Source: Hyphomicrobium sp.
Lineage (GTDB): Bacteria > Pseudomonadota > Alphaproteobacteria > Rhizobiales > Hyphomicrobiaceae
DNA length: 64,000 nucleotides
NCBI GenBank assembly: GCA_002928735.1
Contig: PERL01000005.1
Span: 1-64,000, forward strand
Direction: 5' to 3'
Shown: piece by piece, positions 27,351 to 36,793 of the stretch
Position numbering within the stretch: the stretch's first letter is position 1
Layout: the number at the start of each line of letters is the position of its first letter
Program-made: the position numbers and the translations under genes
Notes under the pieces: generated by a model
What the model was told of the DNA's origin: nothing
The model's database searches: none
The model's input: only the letters and a program-made list of their open reading frames with translations

Positions 27351-27518
27351 TCTTCATTTCCCCCGATTCGTCCGTTCGCCAGCGTTGTGCCGTGCCTGAG
27401 CGAATGTCGGAACAATGCGACGAACTGAGGGCCAATCCCTCAAATCCGGGGCCATAAGTAGCGGGTTTCGGCGGCGCTGCAATGGGGCACGATGGGGGGC
27501 AGGTGGGCGCGGTGGATT

Positions 27519-30179
27519 TCAGGCCGCAGGTTTGAGGATTTCGCGGCGGCCCGTGGTGCCGGCGGTTGAAATGATGCCGTCATGTTCCAGGCGATCGATG
27601 ATGTCGGCCGCGCGATTGTAGCCGATCTGAAGCCGGCGCTGGATGTAGGACGTGGAGACCTTGCGTTCGCGAAGGACGAGGTCGCGGGCGCGTTCATAAA
27701 GGTCGTCGCTGCCGGAGCCGGTGGCGGGGTTGCCGAGTGTTGGGTCGTCACTGGCGCCGTCGGTGATGCCGTCGACATAGTGGGGCTCGCCGTGGCTCTT
27801 CAAGTGATTGGCGACGGCCTCGACTTCTTCGTCGGAGACGAAGGGGCCGTGGACGCGCGTGATGGAGCCGGCGCCGCCGGAGAACAGCATGTCGCCCTGA
27901 CCGAGGAGCTGTTCGGCGCCCTGCTCGTTGAGGATGGTGCGGCTGTCGATTTTCGACGTGACCTTGAAGCTGATGCGAGTCGGGAAGTTGGCCTTGATGG
28001 TGCCGGTGATGATGTCGACCGACGGGCGCTGCGTGGCCATGATGAGGTGGATGCCGGCGGCGCGGGCCATCTGGGCGAGGCGCTGGACGGCGCCTTCGAT
28101 GTCCTTGCCGGCGACAATCATCAGGTCGGCGAATTCGTCCACCACGATGACGATGTAGGGCATCGGCTTGGCGTCGATGATCTGGGTTTCGAAGCGGGGT
28201 TCGCCGGTGGCGCGATCAAAGCCCGTCTGCACGGTGCGGGCCAGCGTTTCACCCCGCTCGGCGGCGGCGCGGACGCGCTGGTTGAAGGCTTCGATGTTAC
28301 GCACGGACAGTGCGGCCATGCGCTTGTAGCGCTCTTCCATTTCGGTGACGGCCCAGCCAAGGGCTGCGACCGCCTTGTGGGGGTCGGTGACGACGGGCGT
28401 CAGAAGATGCGGAATGCCATTATAAACCGACAGTTCCAGCATCTTGGGGTCGATCATAATGAGGCGGCACTGGTCCGGCGCGAGACGGTAGAGCAGCGAC
28501 AGGATCATGGCGTTGACGCCGACAGACTTGCCCGAGCCCGTGGTGCCGGCGACGAGCAAATGCGGCATGCGCGCGAGATCGGCGATGATGGGCTCGCCGC
28601 CGATGGATTTGCCAAGCGCCAGCGGCAGGATGGCTTTCGAGGCGCGGAAAGGTTCACTGTCCAGCATTTCACGGAGCACGACGGCGTCGCGCTTCACGTT
28701 GGGCAGTTCGAGGCCGATGGCGTTACGGCCGGGGACGACGGCGGCGCGGACGCTGGTGACGCTCATGGAGCGGGCGATGTCGTCGGCGAGCGCGATGACA
28801 CGGGCGGATTTCGTGCCGCGCGTCGGTTCGAATTCATAGAGCGTGACGACGGGGCCGGGTTTGATGTCGCGCATCTCGCCTTTGACGCCGTAGTCGGCGA
28901 GCACATCGAGAAGCTGCTGACCAGTGGCGCGGGCGGCTGCCTGAGAAAGGGCGGGGGCGGGACCGTTTTGGGCAGGGCGCTTCAAGAGTTCGAGCGGCGG
29001 ACGCAGAAGTGCTTTCGGCGCGGCTGAGGGGCGACGCGCAGCACGGGGTTTGGGTTCGGCTGCGGGGGCCGGCAGATCATGCTCTGCCGGGACTTGGCGG
29101 TTGGCCGGTGCGAAGCGCTCAGCGATGGAGCGTCCGCGGCGGGTTTCTTCGTCCTCGATTTCGAATTCGTCGTCGACGTCGTCGCGTGAGCCGGGGCGGA
29201 GAACGCGCAGGCTATCGAAGTGCGAGGCGAAACGTTCGGCGAAACTTTGCTCTCCGATGTCGGCGATGGGCCCATCCAGATGAGGTCCGGTCAGGTCCGG
29301 GCCGGCGGGTTCGAACTGGGCGTTGTCGAACTGGGCTTCATCGAACTGAGGGGGGACAGCGGGCTTGCTGGACGAGAAGGCGGCGCGGAGGCGCTGCCGG
29401 AGATTGGGCAGTGAGCCGGGCTCGGCGGCGATAGGTTCGTCATCGTCCTCATCGTTGCCTGAGGACTGGAAGGCGGGTTCGGCCGCAAAAGGCGTTGCGG
29501 GCATGGGGGCGGACGGCGCGGCGTTGCGGTCGCTGCGCATGCTGAGGTGCCAATTTTCGACGTTGCTGCCAGAGCGCAATTGGGTCCAGGCGGCTTGCGC
29601 GGTTTCTTTGGCGTTCGCGCCAATGCTCTCGATGACGGCGGCCATGCCGGCGGCTAGGAGGGCGAGGCCACCGATCGTCCAGGCCAAGGCCGGTGTGGTG
29701 ACGTTGCCAACGATGGAGCGGACAAAAGTGGCCGCGAGGTCGCCGAGGATGCCGCCCATCGCGTAGTGCAACGGCCAGCCGGTAATGACGGGAAGGCTGG
29801 ACAGCGCACCGGCCAGCAGAACGATCGACAGCGCGTAGCAGGCGCCTTTGGTGCGGAAATTATAGATGCGCTCGTTGCGGATGAGATCGATGGCCCAGAG
29901 CATGGGCGCGAACAGGCAAACGATGGCGCCAAAGCCCAGCATCTGGATCAGAATATCGGAGAGGATGGCGCCGACAGGGCCGCCGGCGTTGCCAGTTCCG
30001 GCACCGCCCGGGTTGGTCAGGCTCGGGTCGTTGGCCGACCAGGTGAGGAGGCTGGCCCAGGCGAAGGCCAAAAGCGCAAGGATCAGGACGCCGCCCGTGC
30101 GTGCGCTGAGGCCGAGCAGGCGTGCTTCCACGCGCTCAGGCAATAGGGCATCGTACTTTTCTTCACGCAACGCGGACAT
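27519..30179 (-). CDS. ftsK: DNA translocase FtsK
   Basis: An 886-residue division and chromosome-segregation motor at the septum. It has four N-terminal membrane helices (about residues 28-200), a variable acidic/Pro-rich linker, and a RecA-like motor with Walker A GTTGSGKSVGVN (about residue 545) and Walker B IVVDEFADL. The gamma domain (last 65 residues, SYIQRRLQIGYNRAADIIDRLE) binds KOPS-like polar sequences. The length is typical of alphaproteobacterial FtsK, shorter than the E. coli protein because the linker is short. Confidence 0.97.
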   Translation of the reverse strand: MSALREEKYDALLPERVEARLLGLSARTGGVLILALLAFAWASLLTWSANDPSLTNPGGAGTGNAGGPVGAILSDILIQMLGFGAIVCLFAPMLWAIDLIRNERIYNFRTKGACYALSIVLLAGALSSLPVITGWPLHYAMGGILGDLAATFVRSIVGNVTTPALAWTIGGLALLAAGMAAVIESIGANAKETAQAAWTQLRSGSNVENWHLSMRSDRNAAPSAPMPATPFAAEPAFQSSGNDEDDDEPIAAEPGSLPNLRQRLRAAFSSSKPAVPPQFDEAQFDNAQFEPAGPDLTGPHLDGPIADIGEQSFAERFASHFDSLRVLRPGSRDDVDDEFEIEDEETRRGRSIAERFAPANRQVPAEHDLPAPAAEPKPRAARRPSAAPKALLRPPLELLKRPAQNGPAPALSQAAARATGQQLLDVLADYGVKGEMRDIKPGPVVTLYEFEPTRGTKSARVIALADDIARSMSVTSVRAAVVPGRNAIGLELPNVKRDAVVLREMLDSEPFRASKAILPLALGKSIGGEPIIADLARMPHLLVAGTTGSGKSVGVNAMILSLLYRLAPDQCRLIMIDPKMLELSVYNGIPHLLTPVVTDPHKAVAALGWAVTEMEERYKRMAALSVRNIEAFNQRVRAAAERGETLARTVQTGFDRATGEPRFETQIIDAKPMPYIVIVVDEFADLMIVAGKDIEGAVQRLAQMARAAGIHLIMATQRPSVDIITGTIKANFPTRISFKVTSKIDSRTILNEQGAEQLLGQGDMLFSGGAGSITRVHGPFVSDEEVEAVANHLKSHGEPHYVDGITDGASDDPTLGNPATGSGSDDLYERARDLVLRERKVSTSYIQRRLQIGYNRAADIIDRLEHDGIISTAGTTGRREILKPAA

Positions 30180-30193
30180 TGGGGCGAACGTCT

Positions 30194-31435
30194 TTACGCT
30201 GAACCTTGAACAATTCGTTCGAGCGCCTCCTTCACCACATCAGCTGGTTGGACCAACGCGACCCGGACGTAGGCGTCTCCCGGGTTGCGCCCGTCCTGGC
30301 CCGGCTGGGCGAGGAAAGCACCGGGTATCACCTTGACGCCGAAGGATTTCCATAAGGTTACCGTGGCCTTGGCGCCGCCGCCGACGTGGCTCATATCGAG
30401 CCAAAGGCAGAAGCCGCCGGCGGGGCGCTGGTATCCGAAATGGCCGGACAGGATGCTGTCGGCATCGGCGAACTTATGGCGATAGACGGCGCGGGCGGCC
30501 TCGACGTGAGCTTCGTCGGCCCAGGCCGCGGCGGAGGCATGCTGGATGGGGCCGGGGACCTGGGGCGCGCACATGTTACGGATCTCGGCATAGGCCGAGA
30601 GGAAGGTGGGATCGCCGGCGCAGAAGCCCGACCGCATGCCGGGGAGGTTGGAGCGCTTTGATAGAGAGTTGAAGACGACGAGATTGCGGAAGCGCTCGGG
30701 CGTGCTGGCGGCGACGGTAAGCGCGCCGACGGGCGCGGCGTCCGTGTAGATCTCCGAGTAGCACTCGTCGAAGAACAGCATGAGGTCGTGACGGCGGGCG
30801 AGGGCAAGGGCCTTGGCGATGTAGGCCGGGGTTGCGACGGCGCCTTGCGGGTTGGACGGCGAGCCGATGAAGAGGGCGGCCGCGCGCGCGAGGAGCGCAG
30901 TGTCAGCGGCCAGAGCATCGAGGTCGGGGAGGAAGCCGGTTTCGCTGGTGGCATTCAAGAAGACGGCTTCAGCGCCGCAGCCCAGTGCACCGGCGATGTA
31001 GGCCGAATAGTACGGATTGCACATAACGATGGCGGGATTTTCGACGCTGCGTTTGCGCGCGACGGCGGGGATGCACGCCAGCGTGAGGCCTTCGCGCGAT
31101 CCGTTGAGTGCCAGAATTTCAGTGGCAGGGTCGATGTCGTGGACCGCAGAGCGCCGGCCGATCCACGCGGCGATGGCGGCGCGCAACTCATCAGAACCTT
31201 TGATCGGTGGATACTTGCCGAAGCTCGCGGCGGCTTCGGCGATTTTGGCTGCGATGAAATCCGGCATCGCTTCGCGCGGTTCGCCGATGGTGAGTTCGAT
31301 GGGCCGAGCATGACCTGGCGTGATGCCATCGAGCAATTCGCGCAACTGTGTAAAGGGCGAACGGATCGTGCCGTTGGTGAGCGCTGCCGCGCCGCGGATG
31401 TGCCCTAGGGACTCACGCTCTGCAAATTTCGTCAT
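30194..31435 (-). CDS. class I/II PLP-dependent aminotransferase, DapC-like
   Basis: A 413-residue fold-type I aminotransferase. It shows LTIGEPREAMPDF, the N-terminal FGKYPPIKGSDELR, the GSPSNPQG and DECYSEIY motifs and the PLP-binding lysine in FNSLSKRSNLPGMRSGF (Lys260). The SLSKRSNLPG box resembles DapC-type N-succinyldiaminopimelate aminotransferases, which would fit with the asd and dapF genes here, but the assignment is by similarity of one motif. The start at 31435 is preferred because it opens with the family's MTKFAERE; the frame is open a further 113 codons upstream. It lies 14 bases upstream of ftsK. Confidence 0.85.
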   Translation of the reverse strand: MTKFAERESLGHIRGAAALTNGTIRSPFTQLRELLDGITPGHARPIELTIGEPREAMPDFIAAKIAEAAASFGKYPPIKGSDELRAAIAAWIGRRSAVHDIDPATEILALNGSREGLTLACIPAVARKRSVENPAIVMCNPYYSAYIAGALGCGAEAVFLNATSETGFLPDLDALAADTALLARAAALFIGSPSNPQGAVATPAYIAKALALARRHDLMLFFDECYSEIYTDAAPVGALTVAASTPERFRNLVVFNSLSKRSNLPGMRSGFCAGDPTFLSAYAEIRNMCAPQVPGPIQHASAAAWADEAHVEAARAVYRHKFADADSILSGHFGYQRPAGGFCLWLDMSHVGGGAKATVTLWKSFGVKVIPGAFLAQPGQDGRNPGDAYVRVALVQPADVVKEALERIVQGSA

Positions 31436-31640
31436 CGGCACTGTCACTCCGGTCTCTGGTCGTGCGGCGAATCGCTTATCCTTTTGCAGACGAGGCGTCC
31501 ACAAGCGGGCGTCCTGACGCGGGAGCGCCGGTTCGTTTCCCTTCCGCCAATAATCAAAAGCCTGCGCACGCCAAGCGTCGGCAGCATAGACCGAGATCAC
31601 TATCACAGGTGCGGCGCCGACCGTGCCAGAGGGGGTTACC

Positions 31641-31958
31641 TTGACATCAACCAATCCGCTTCGCCGCTTCGCAGCCGCCCTGGCTGTTGCGGTCGTTTCC
31701 GCCGCCGCGTTGGTTACGGCCAACGCAGCTTCCGCCCGCGACGTCAGCCCTGCCGTGAAGCGGGCCTGCGCCAACGATTACTTCGCCCATTGCAGCATGC
31801 ATCCCGTCGGCACGCCGGCGGTGCGAAAGTGCATGCGGGCGGTGGGCCCGCGCCTGTCCAAACCGTGCATCGGCGCGCTGGCGGCAGCCGGTGAAGTCAC
31901 CAAAGCGGACCGCAAGCGCTACAAGACGGCATCGACCAACAAATCGCGCCGCAACTAG
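31641..31958 (+). CDS. small secreted cysteine-rich protein
   Basis: A 105-residue protein with a signal peptide (FAAALAVAVVSAAALVTANAASA) and a mature cysteine pattern ACANDYFAHCSMHPVGT...RKCMRAV...SKPCIGAL, ending in a very basic tail. Four cysteines spaced like this recur in short exported proteins of Rhizobiales with no known role. The TTG at 31641 follows GAGGGGG by 6 bases and is preferred over the GTG at 31623. A strong terminator follows. Confidence 0.6.
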   Translation: MTSTNPLRRFAAALAVAVVSAAALVTANAASARDVSPAVKRACANDYFAHCSMHPVGTPAVRKCMRAVGPRLSKPCIGALAAAGEVTKADRKRYKTASTNKSRRN

Positions 31959-31991
31959 TTTTGCCACGCAGCAGCAGTGCAGCATGCATGA

Positions 31992-32028
31992 AGCCCGGCG
32001 TACCGATGAGGTCCGCCGGGCTCTTTTT
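31992..32028 (+). terminator. intrinsic terminator
   Basis: The stem AGCCCGGCG / CGCCGGGCT is followed by CTTTTTTG. It ends the transcript of the small secreted protein and separates it from the convergent ammonium transporter gene. Confidence 0.85.
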
Positions 32029-32036
32029 TGCCGGCG

Positions 32037-33266
32037 TTAGACGCGGCCCATGCGGACATCTTCTTCCGGATTGGCGCTGATCTTGTGAACCGAGAGGTCG
32101 GCGCCCTGTCGCTCTTCTTCCGGTGACAGGCGGATGCCAACGGTCACCTTCAAGAGGCCATAGACAGCAAGACCGGCGAGGAAGCCGAAACCCGCGCCGG
32201 CCACCGAGCCGACGAGTTGGGAGGCGAACGTGACGCCGCCGAGACCGCCGAGGGCTTCCGAGCCGAAGATCCCGCACGCGATGCCGCCCCAGAGCCCGCA
32301 GAGGCCATGCAGCGGCCAGACGCCGAGAACGTCGTCGATGGCCCAGCGGTTGGTGGCCACCTGGAACATTTGCACGAAGATCACGCCAGCGACCGCACCC
32401 GTGACGAGGGCCCCGACGGGATGCATCAGATCGGACCCGGCGCAGACGGCGACGAGGCCCGCGAGCGCGCCGTTATGAACGAAGCCGGGGTCGTTGCGGC
32501 CAGCGAAGAGAGCCGCGAGGATGCCGCCGCACATGGCGAGAAGTGAGTTCATGGCGACGAGGCCCGAGACGCCCTTGAGGCTCTGGGCGCTCATGACGTT
32601 GAATCCGAACCAGCCGACACAGAGCATCCACGACCCCATGGCGAGCCAGGGAATCGATGACGGCGGGATGCCAAAGGAGCGGCCCTTGTCGTAGCGGCCA
32701 AGACGCGCGCCGAGCAGAAGCACGGCGGCGAGGCCGATCCAGCCGCCGAAGGCGTGGACGACGATGGAGCCAGCGAAATCGTGGAAGTCCGCGCCCAGGG
32801 TTTCTTTGAAGAGGCCGTCCTGGAGTCCGAAGTTGCGGTTCCAGACGGCACCCTCAATCAACGGATAGGCGAGACCCACGATCACCGCCGTGGCGATGCA
32901 TTGGGGAGTGAACCGCGCCCGCTCGGCGATGCCGCCCGACACGATCGCGGGGATCGCGGCGGCAAACGTGCAGAGGAAGAAGAACTTCACCAGCGAAATG
33001 CCCTGCGGACCGAAGCCCTCTGCGCCGCCTGAGATGATTGAAGCCGGGGCGAGGAAGCTGACCCCGTAGGCGATCCAGTAGCCGATAAAGAAATACGTGA
33101 CGGTCGAGATGGCGAAATCGACGAGGATTTTCACCATCGCGTTGACCTGGTTCTTATGCCGGACCGTGCCGACTTCCAGGAACGCGAAACCGCCATGCAT
33201 GGCGAAGACGAGGATCGCCCCCATCAATAGAAAGAAGACGTCCGAACCGGATTGAAGTTGTTCCAT
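32037..33266 (-). CDS. second ammonium transporter
   Basis: A 409-residue Amt-family channel without the cleavable signal of the other copy. Twin-histidine pore segments are SIVVHAFGGWIG and PLHGLCGLWGG; the second carries Cys where AmtB-like copies have Val/Gly. GAVWNRNFGLQDG and the shorter cytoplasmic tail differ from the glnK-linked protein, so this belongs to a separate Amt subfamily. It has no glnK beside it but is preceded by a sigma-54-type promoter like that of glnK-amtB. Confidence 0.93.
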   Translation of the reverse strand: MEQLQSGSDVFFLLMGAILVFAMHGGFAFLEVGTVRHKNQVNAMVKILVDFAISTVTYFFIGYWIAYGVSFLAPASIISGGAEGFGPQGISLVKFFFLCTFAAAIPAIVSGGIAERARFTPQCIATAVIVGLAYPLIEGAVWNRNFGLQDGLFKETLGADFHDFAGSIVVHAFGGWIGLAAVLLLGARLGRYDKGRSFGIPPSSIPWLAMGSWMLCVGWFGFNVMSAQSLKGVSGLVAMNSLLAMCGGILAALFAGRNDPGFVHNGALAGLVAVCAGSDLMHPVGALVTGAVAGVIFVQMFQVATNRWAIDDVLGVWPLHGLCGLWGGIACGIFGSEALGGLGGVTFASQLVGSVAGAGFGFLAGLAVYGLLKVTVGIRLSPEEERQGADLSVHKISANPEEDVRMGRV

Positions 33267-33348
33267 AGCCCCCTGCTCCCACCGCGTGATGCGTTTTTGC
33301 GCAGCCGCTCTTGAATTGAGCGGTCTGCTGCGGTGGGATGCAGCGTGA

Positions 33349-33363
33349 TCAAGTTCTGTGCCA
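33349..33363 (-). promoter_or_regulatory. sigma-54 (-24/-12) promoter of second amt
   Basis: Reading leftward, TGGCACAGAACTTGA has GG and GA at the -24/-12 spacing. It differs by one base from the glnK element. It lies 83 bases upstream of the amt start. Confidence 0.6.
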
Positions 33364-33460
33364 GATCATGTACTTGCAAAAGTTGACGACATAACAATTG
33401 GATAGGCAAAACGGGCCAACGCCGCGGCGGCGGCATCAGCTCGTTTTATCATCACTCTAT

Positions 33461-33477
33461 TGCCTGTAATTGCGGCA
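33461..33477. promoter_or_regulatory. possible NtrC site upstream of second amt
   Basis: TGCCTGTAATTGCGGCA is 17 bases with TGC/GCA ends, about 100 bases upstream of the sigma-54 element. The inverted symmetry is weaker than at glnK. Confidence 0.35.
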
Positions 33478-33497
33478 GACGTTTGCGCAGCGAAACG

Positions 33498-34382
33498 TCA
33501 GCGCGTGCGGCGCGGGTTCTTGTAGAGGTCCGCTTCCTGGGTCTCGATGCGCGGCTTGACCTTACCGCGGCGGACATCGCGGTAGAGCGACTTCATATGG
33601 CGGCGGCTGTCGGCGTTAAAGATCATCATGCCGGCGAACAGCTTCATCACGGTGAGGAGACGCTTGTCGGCGTGGCCTTGCTTGACTTTGCAGTGCCACT
33701 TGCCGCCCAGCGAGAAGACTTTGCCGTCGATGGCGCCGACGACGTTGCCGTGCTGATCGTAGAGCGTGTAATCGCCGGCCAGATCGATGAGGTCGCGCTT
33801 CAAACGATAGAATTCGGGCTGGTTGTCGTTCATGAGGAAGAACGAGAAATTATCCGGCATGAACGGCCACTTGTTGGCCGAGCGCTCGAGGTAGATGAGG
33901 AAGTTGTCGTCGTCGGTGTTGATGGAGAAGGCGGTGACGGGCAGGCCGCGGGCGCCAATCGTCATCTGAAGGCTGCGGCCGATCATGAGATCCATGGTGG
34001 CGCGCCAATTAACGGTGTCGCTGAACAGCTTGAAGACGAGGCGCTTGTCCATCCCGGTCTGCTGCTTCCAGAGATCTTCGCGGTAGCCGATAAGGCCGGT
34101 GCGCTCGCCGTTTTCGATAACTTCAGCGAAGATATCCATGTCGGAAGTGAATTGGCGCGACTTGGCGCGGTTGCGCGACCGCTTATAGACGCCGAATTCG
34201 ATCTTATTGAAGTTGGTGATCCAGACATCGACTGTGAAGCGGTGCCAGCCGTCCTTGCCGGGTTTGGGGGCTTTCGACGGACCTTTTTTGGCGGTGGCCC
34301 GCTCGGCGAGTTCTTCGCGTGCGGCGTCGCTTGCGGCGGCGTCAGCGGCCGCATCGGCGCTGCGGGCAACGATCGTCGTCAT
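33498..34382 (-). CDS. conserved protein of unknown function (possible tubby/LURP-like fold)
   Basis: A 294-residue cytoplasmic protein. It begins with about 40 Ala/Lys-rich residues. A dense beta-rich body follows (TVDVWITNFNKIEFGVYK, LVFKLFSDTVNWRATMDLMIG, YDQHGNVVGAIDGKVFSLGG) and a basic C-terminus (RRHMKSLYRDVRRGKVKPRIE). The YDQHGNVVGAIDGKVF segment is reminiscent of LURP-one/tubby C-terminal-like domains, but the family was not recognised with certainty. It is a complete gene with normal codon use. Function unknown. Confidence 0.6.
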   Translation of the reverse strand: MTTIVARSADAAADAAASDAAREELAERATAKKGPSKAPKPGKDGWHRFTVDVWITNFNKIEFGVYKRSRNRAKSRQFTSDMDIFAEVIENGERTGLIGYREDLWKQQTGMDKRLVFKLFSDTVNWRATMDLMIGRSLQMTIGARGLPVTAFSINTDDDNFLIYLERSANKWPFMPDNFSFFLMNDNQPEFYRLKRDLIDLAGDYTLYDQHGNVVGAIDGKVFSLGGKWHCKVKQGHADKRLLTVMKLFAGMMIFNADSRRHMKSLYRDVRRGKVKPRIETQEADLYKNPRRTR

Positions 34383-34609
34383 GGTGCTCTCCGTCAGAGA
34401 ATCAGTTGCTGAACGGTAGCATCCGGACCGTCGCGGCCACGGGCGAGTGGTGGAAAAGCTTTGGATAACTGGCGATCGACGGCGCCGAAGGGGGCGAAAC
34501 CTTGGTGTCGTTGTGCATTCACAGGGGTGATGTTATTTTCACCCGGTTCATCACACGCGGTTCCGTGTCCGTCCGTCACGGTCGCATGACTGATTGGAGG
34601 GACCCATCG

Positions 34610-34972
34610 ATGACCAGCGCACCTGTGACACGCCTCTTGCCGACCGGTGGCGGGGCTGATCCGATTACCGAGGATTTGGACGGCTGGACGGTGGTTGGCG
34701 GCCAGCCCACCATGAAAACCTATGTGCAGCACACGTCGGCTGACGGTTCGATGGTCTCGGGCTACTGGGAGGCGACGCCGGGCACTTACCGGGCGGTTTA
34801 TACCGGTTTTGAGTTCGTCCACCTATTGAAGGGCCGTGTCGTCATTACGCCGGATGGAGGCGACGCGGTGGAGATGACGGCGGGATGCGCGTTCGTCGTG
34901 GAGCCGGGCTTTACCGGCACATGGGAGATTAAAGAACCCGTGGCGAAGCACTTCACCGCGCAGAACACTTAG
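34610..34972 (+). CDS. cupin domain protein (DUF861-like)
   Basis: A 120-residue single-domain cupin: MVSGYWEATPGTYRAVY is the first motif and EFVHLLKGRVVITPDGGDAVEMTAGCAFVVEPGFTGTWEI the second. It has no bound-metal histidine set that can be defined with confidence. The ATG at 34610 is preceded by GGAGGGAC. It is convergent with, and overlaps by 4 bases, the YggS-type gene. Function unknown; DUF861 cupins are related to EutQ. Confidence 0.8.
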   Translation: MTSAPVTRLLPTGGGADPITEDLDGWTVVGGQPTMKTYVQHTSADGSMVSGYWEATPGTYRAVYTGFEFVHLLKGRVVITPDGGDAVEMTAGCAFVVEPGFTGTWEIKEPVAKHFTAQNT

Positions 34973-35637
34973 CCGCTGCGCGCACCGAAAATGGCGCTGC
35001 CGACGCGGATGTGGGTGGCGCCAAGCGCGATGGCCGTTTCGAAGTCGTCGCTCATACCCATGCTGAGGCCGGTGAGGCCGTTTTCGGCTGCGAGTTTGGC
35101 GAGCAGGCCGAAGTGCAGGGCAGCCTCCTCGTCGACGGGGGGGATGCACATGAGGCCGGTGATCGGGAGTTCCAGCTTGTTGCGGCATATGTTGACGAAG
35201 GCCGTTGTCATCTGCGGCGGGATGCCGGCCTTTTGCGGTTCCTCGCCGGTGTTGACCTGAACGAAGAGCTCGGGGCTGCGGCCCTGCTTCTTGATTTCTA
35301 CGGCGATGGCTTCGGCGATTTTTGGGCGATCGACGGTGTGGATGGCGTCGAAGAGTTCGACGGCGTCTTTCACCTTGTTCGATTGCAGCGGGCCGATGAG
35401 GTGGAGTTTCAGACCGCGGACGCGCTCCATGATCGGCGGCCATTTGGTTTTGGCTTCCTGGACGCGGTTTTCGCCAAAAATGCGCTGGCCGCACTCGATG
35501 ACGGGCAAGATCAGCTCTTCGCCGTAGGTTTTGGAGACGGCGACGAGCGTGATGGAGGCCGGATCGCGATTTGCCGCCTTGGCTGCAATTTCGATGCGGC
35601 TGTGGATCTCGCGGAGGGCTGCGACGGGATCGGTCAT
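34969..35637 (-). CDS. YggS family PLP-binding homeostasis protein
   Basis: A 222-residue TIM-barrel PLP protein (PROSC/YggS type), with PLP lysine in ITLVAVSKTYGEE (Lys36), the QIFGENRVQEA loop, LHLIGPLQSNKV and HIRVGSAIFGAR at the C-terminus. It balances vitamin B6 vitamers and affects amino-acid metabolism. Its ATG overlaps the TGA of fic by 4 bases (ATGA-type), so it is translationally coupled to fic, an unusual pairing. Confidence 0.93.
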   Translation of the reverse strand: MTDPVAALREIHSRIEIAAKAANRDPASITLVAVSKTYGEELILPVIECGQRIFGENRVQEAKTKWPPIMERVRGLKLHLIGPLQSNKVKDAVELFDAIHTVDRPKIAEAIAVEIKKQGRSPELFVQVNTGEEPQKAGIPPQMTTAFVNICRNKLELPITGLMCIPPVDEEAALHFGLLAKLAAENGLTGLSMGMSDDFETAIALGATHIRVGSAIFGARSG

Positions 35638-36782
35638 TTGGGCTTCTTTTTCGCGGTCTGGGGCGGTTCGGAAACCGCCGTGTAGGGCGGGAAGGCGTGG
35701 TCGTCGCGGCCGAGGAGATCCATGTATTTGCGATGCACGAAGAGCTTATCGCGGCCGCGCTTTTCTTCGAGCACAACGCCGATTGATGCCAGCTGTTTCA
35801 GATAGCGCGACGCGGCGTGGCGTTCGGCGATGCCGCTGTCGATCAGGTGGCCGATGCGCACGTAGGGCTGGGCGAAGATCACCTGGATGAGATCGTGCGA
35901 GTAGAGGTTCGGCGCGGTGACTTTCACGTGTTCGGCGGTGTGGAGCATCAGGTCGCGGATGGCGCGGATGCGGGCGTTGGTCCACGTCGCGGTGACTTCG
36001 ACGGCTTGGAGAATGTAGAGCACCCAGGGTTCCCAATCGCCCCGTTCGGTGACGCCTTGAAGCAAGCGATAGTAGTCGCCTTTGGTGCGGACGATATAGC
36101 GGCTGAGGTAAAGTGTCGGGATGTCGAGCAGGCCGGCTTGGATGAGGGACAGGACATTGAGAATTCGGCCGGTGCGGCCGTTGCCGTCGATGAAGGGATG
36201 GATCGCTTCGAATTGGTAATGGAGGACTGCCATGCGGACGAGGGGATCGAGATCATCGTCGGCGTTGGCGAAGCGCTCCCAGTTGGACAGGAGATCGCGC
36301 AGCTTGGCCTCGCCTTCCGGCGGCGTGTAGATGACTTCGCCGGTGAAGGTGTTTTTTAGTTCGGTGCCGGGCGTTTTGCGGACATCCATGTCGACGCCTT
36401 TGATGGCGCTGCAGACCTCGATGGCGGTGCGGGCGGAGAGGGGACGTTCGGAGAGCATCTGCACGCCGCTGTAGAGGGCGGCGCGGTAGCGGAGCGCTTC
36501 CTTGGCGGAGGGGTCGCCGGCTTCGTCGCGCTGGCTGGCCTCGCGGAACAGGGCGTCGTTGGTCGTGACGATGTTTTCGATCTCGGAACTGTCCTTGGCT
36601 TCAAGGAGGGGAATGGTGTTCACGAGGACGGATTGGTCGGGGATCAGTTCGCCGGCGCGGCGTAGGTCGGCAATGGCGGTGCGGGCGAGGACGCACTTTT
36701 TCAGCACCGCCTTGGTTTCGAGGTCGGTGGGGGGCGGGAGAAGCGGCAGATCGTTGTACGGGCGGCGGGCGTCGTAGGGCAT
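35634..36782 (-). CDS. Fic-family protein with C-terminal winged helix
   Basis: A 382-residue protein that transfers AMP or a related group to a hydroxyl side chain. The catalytic motif is intact: HPFIDGNGRTGR (residues 195-206). The class II self-inhibition motif is in the N-terminal helix (SSEIEN, residues 65-70, S-x3-E-N). From about residue 295 a winged-helix-like segment follows (HLIDSGIAERHAASRYLKQLASIGVVLEEKRGRDKL). The architecture is that of SoFic-type proteins. It is translationally coupled to yggS and its upstream region carries an unusual repeated module. The target protein is unknown. Confidence 0.92.
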   Translation of the reverse strand: MPYDARRPYNDLPLLPPPTDLETKAVLKKCVLARTAIADLRRAGELIPDQSVLVNTIPLLEAKDSSEIENIVTTNDALFREASQRDEAGDPSAKEALRYRAALYSGVQMLSERPLSARTAIEVCSAIKGVDMDVRKTPGTELKNTFTGEVIYTPPEGEAKLRDLLSNWERFANADDDLDPLVRMAVLHYQFEAIHPFIDGNGRTGRILNVLSLIQAGLLDIPTLYLSRYIVRTKGDYYRLLQGVTERGDWEPWVLYILQAVEVTATWTNARIRAIRDLMLHTAEHVKVTAPNLYSHDLIQVIFAQPYVRIGHLIDSGIAERHAASRYLKQLASIGVVLEEKRGRDKLFVHRKYMDLLGRDDHAFPPYTAVSEPPQTAKKKPK

Positions 36783-36793
36783 GTGCGGACCTT

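Noticed and set aside
27582-29027. Open frame of 481 codons antisense to ftsK
   Set aside because: Composition is dominated by Gly, Ala, Asp and Val with no motif, typical of an antisense frame in GC-rich DNA; ftsK is certain.
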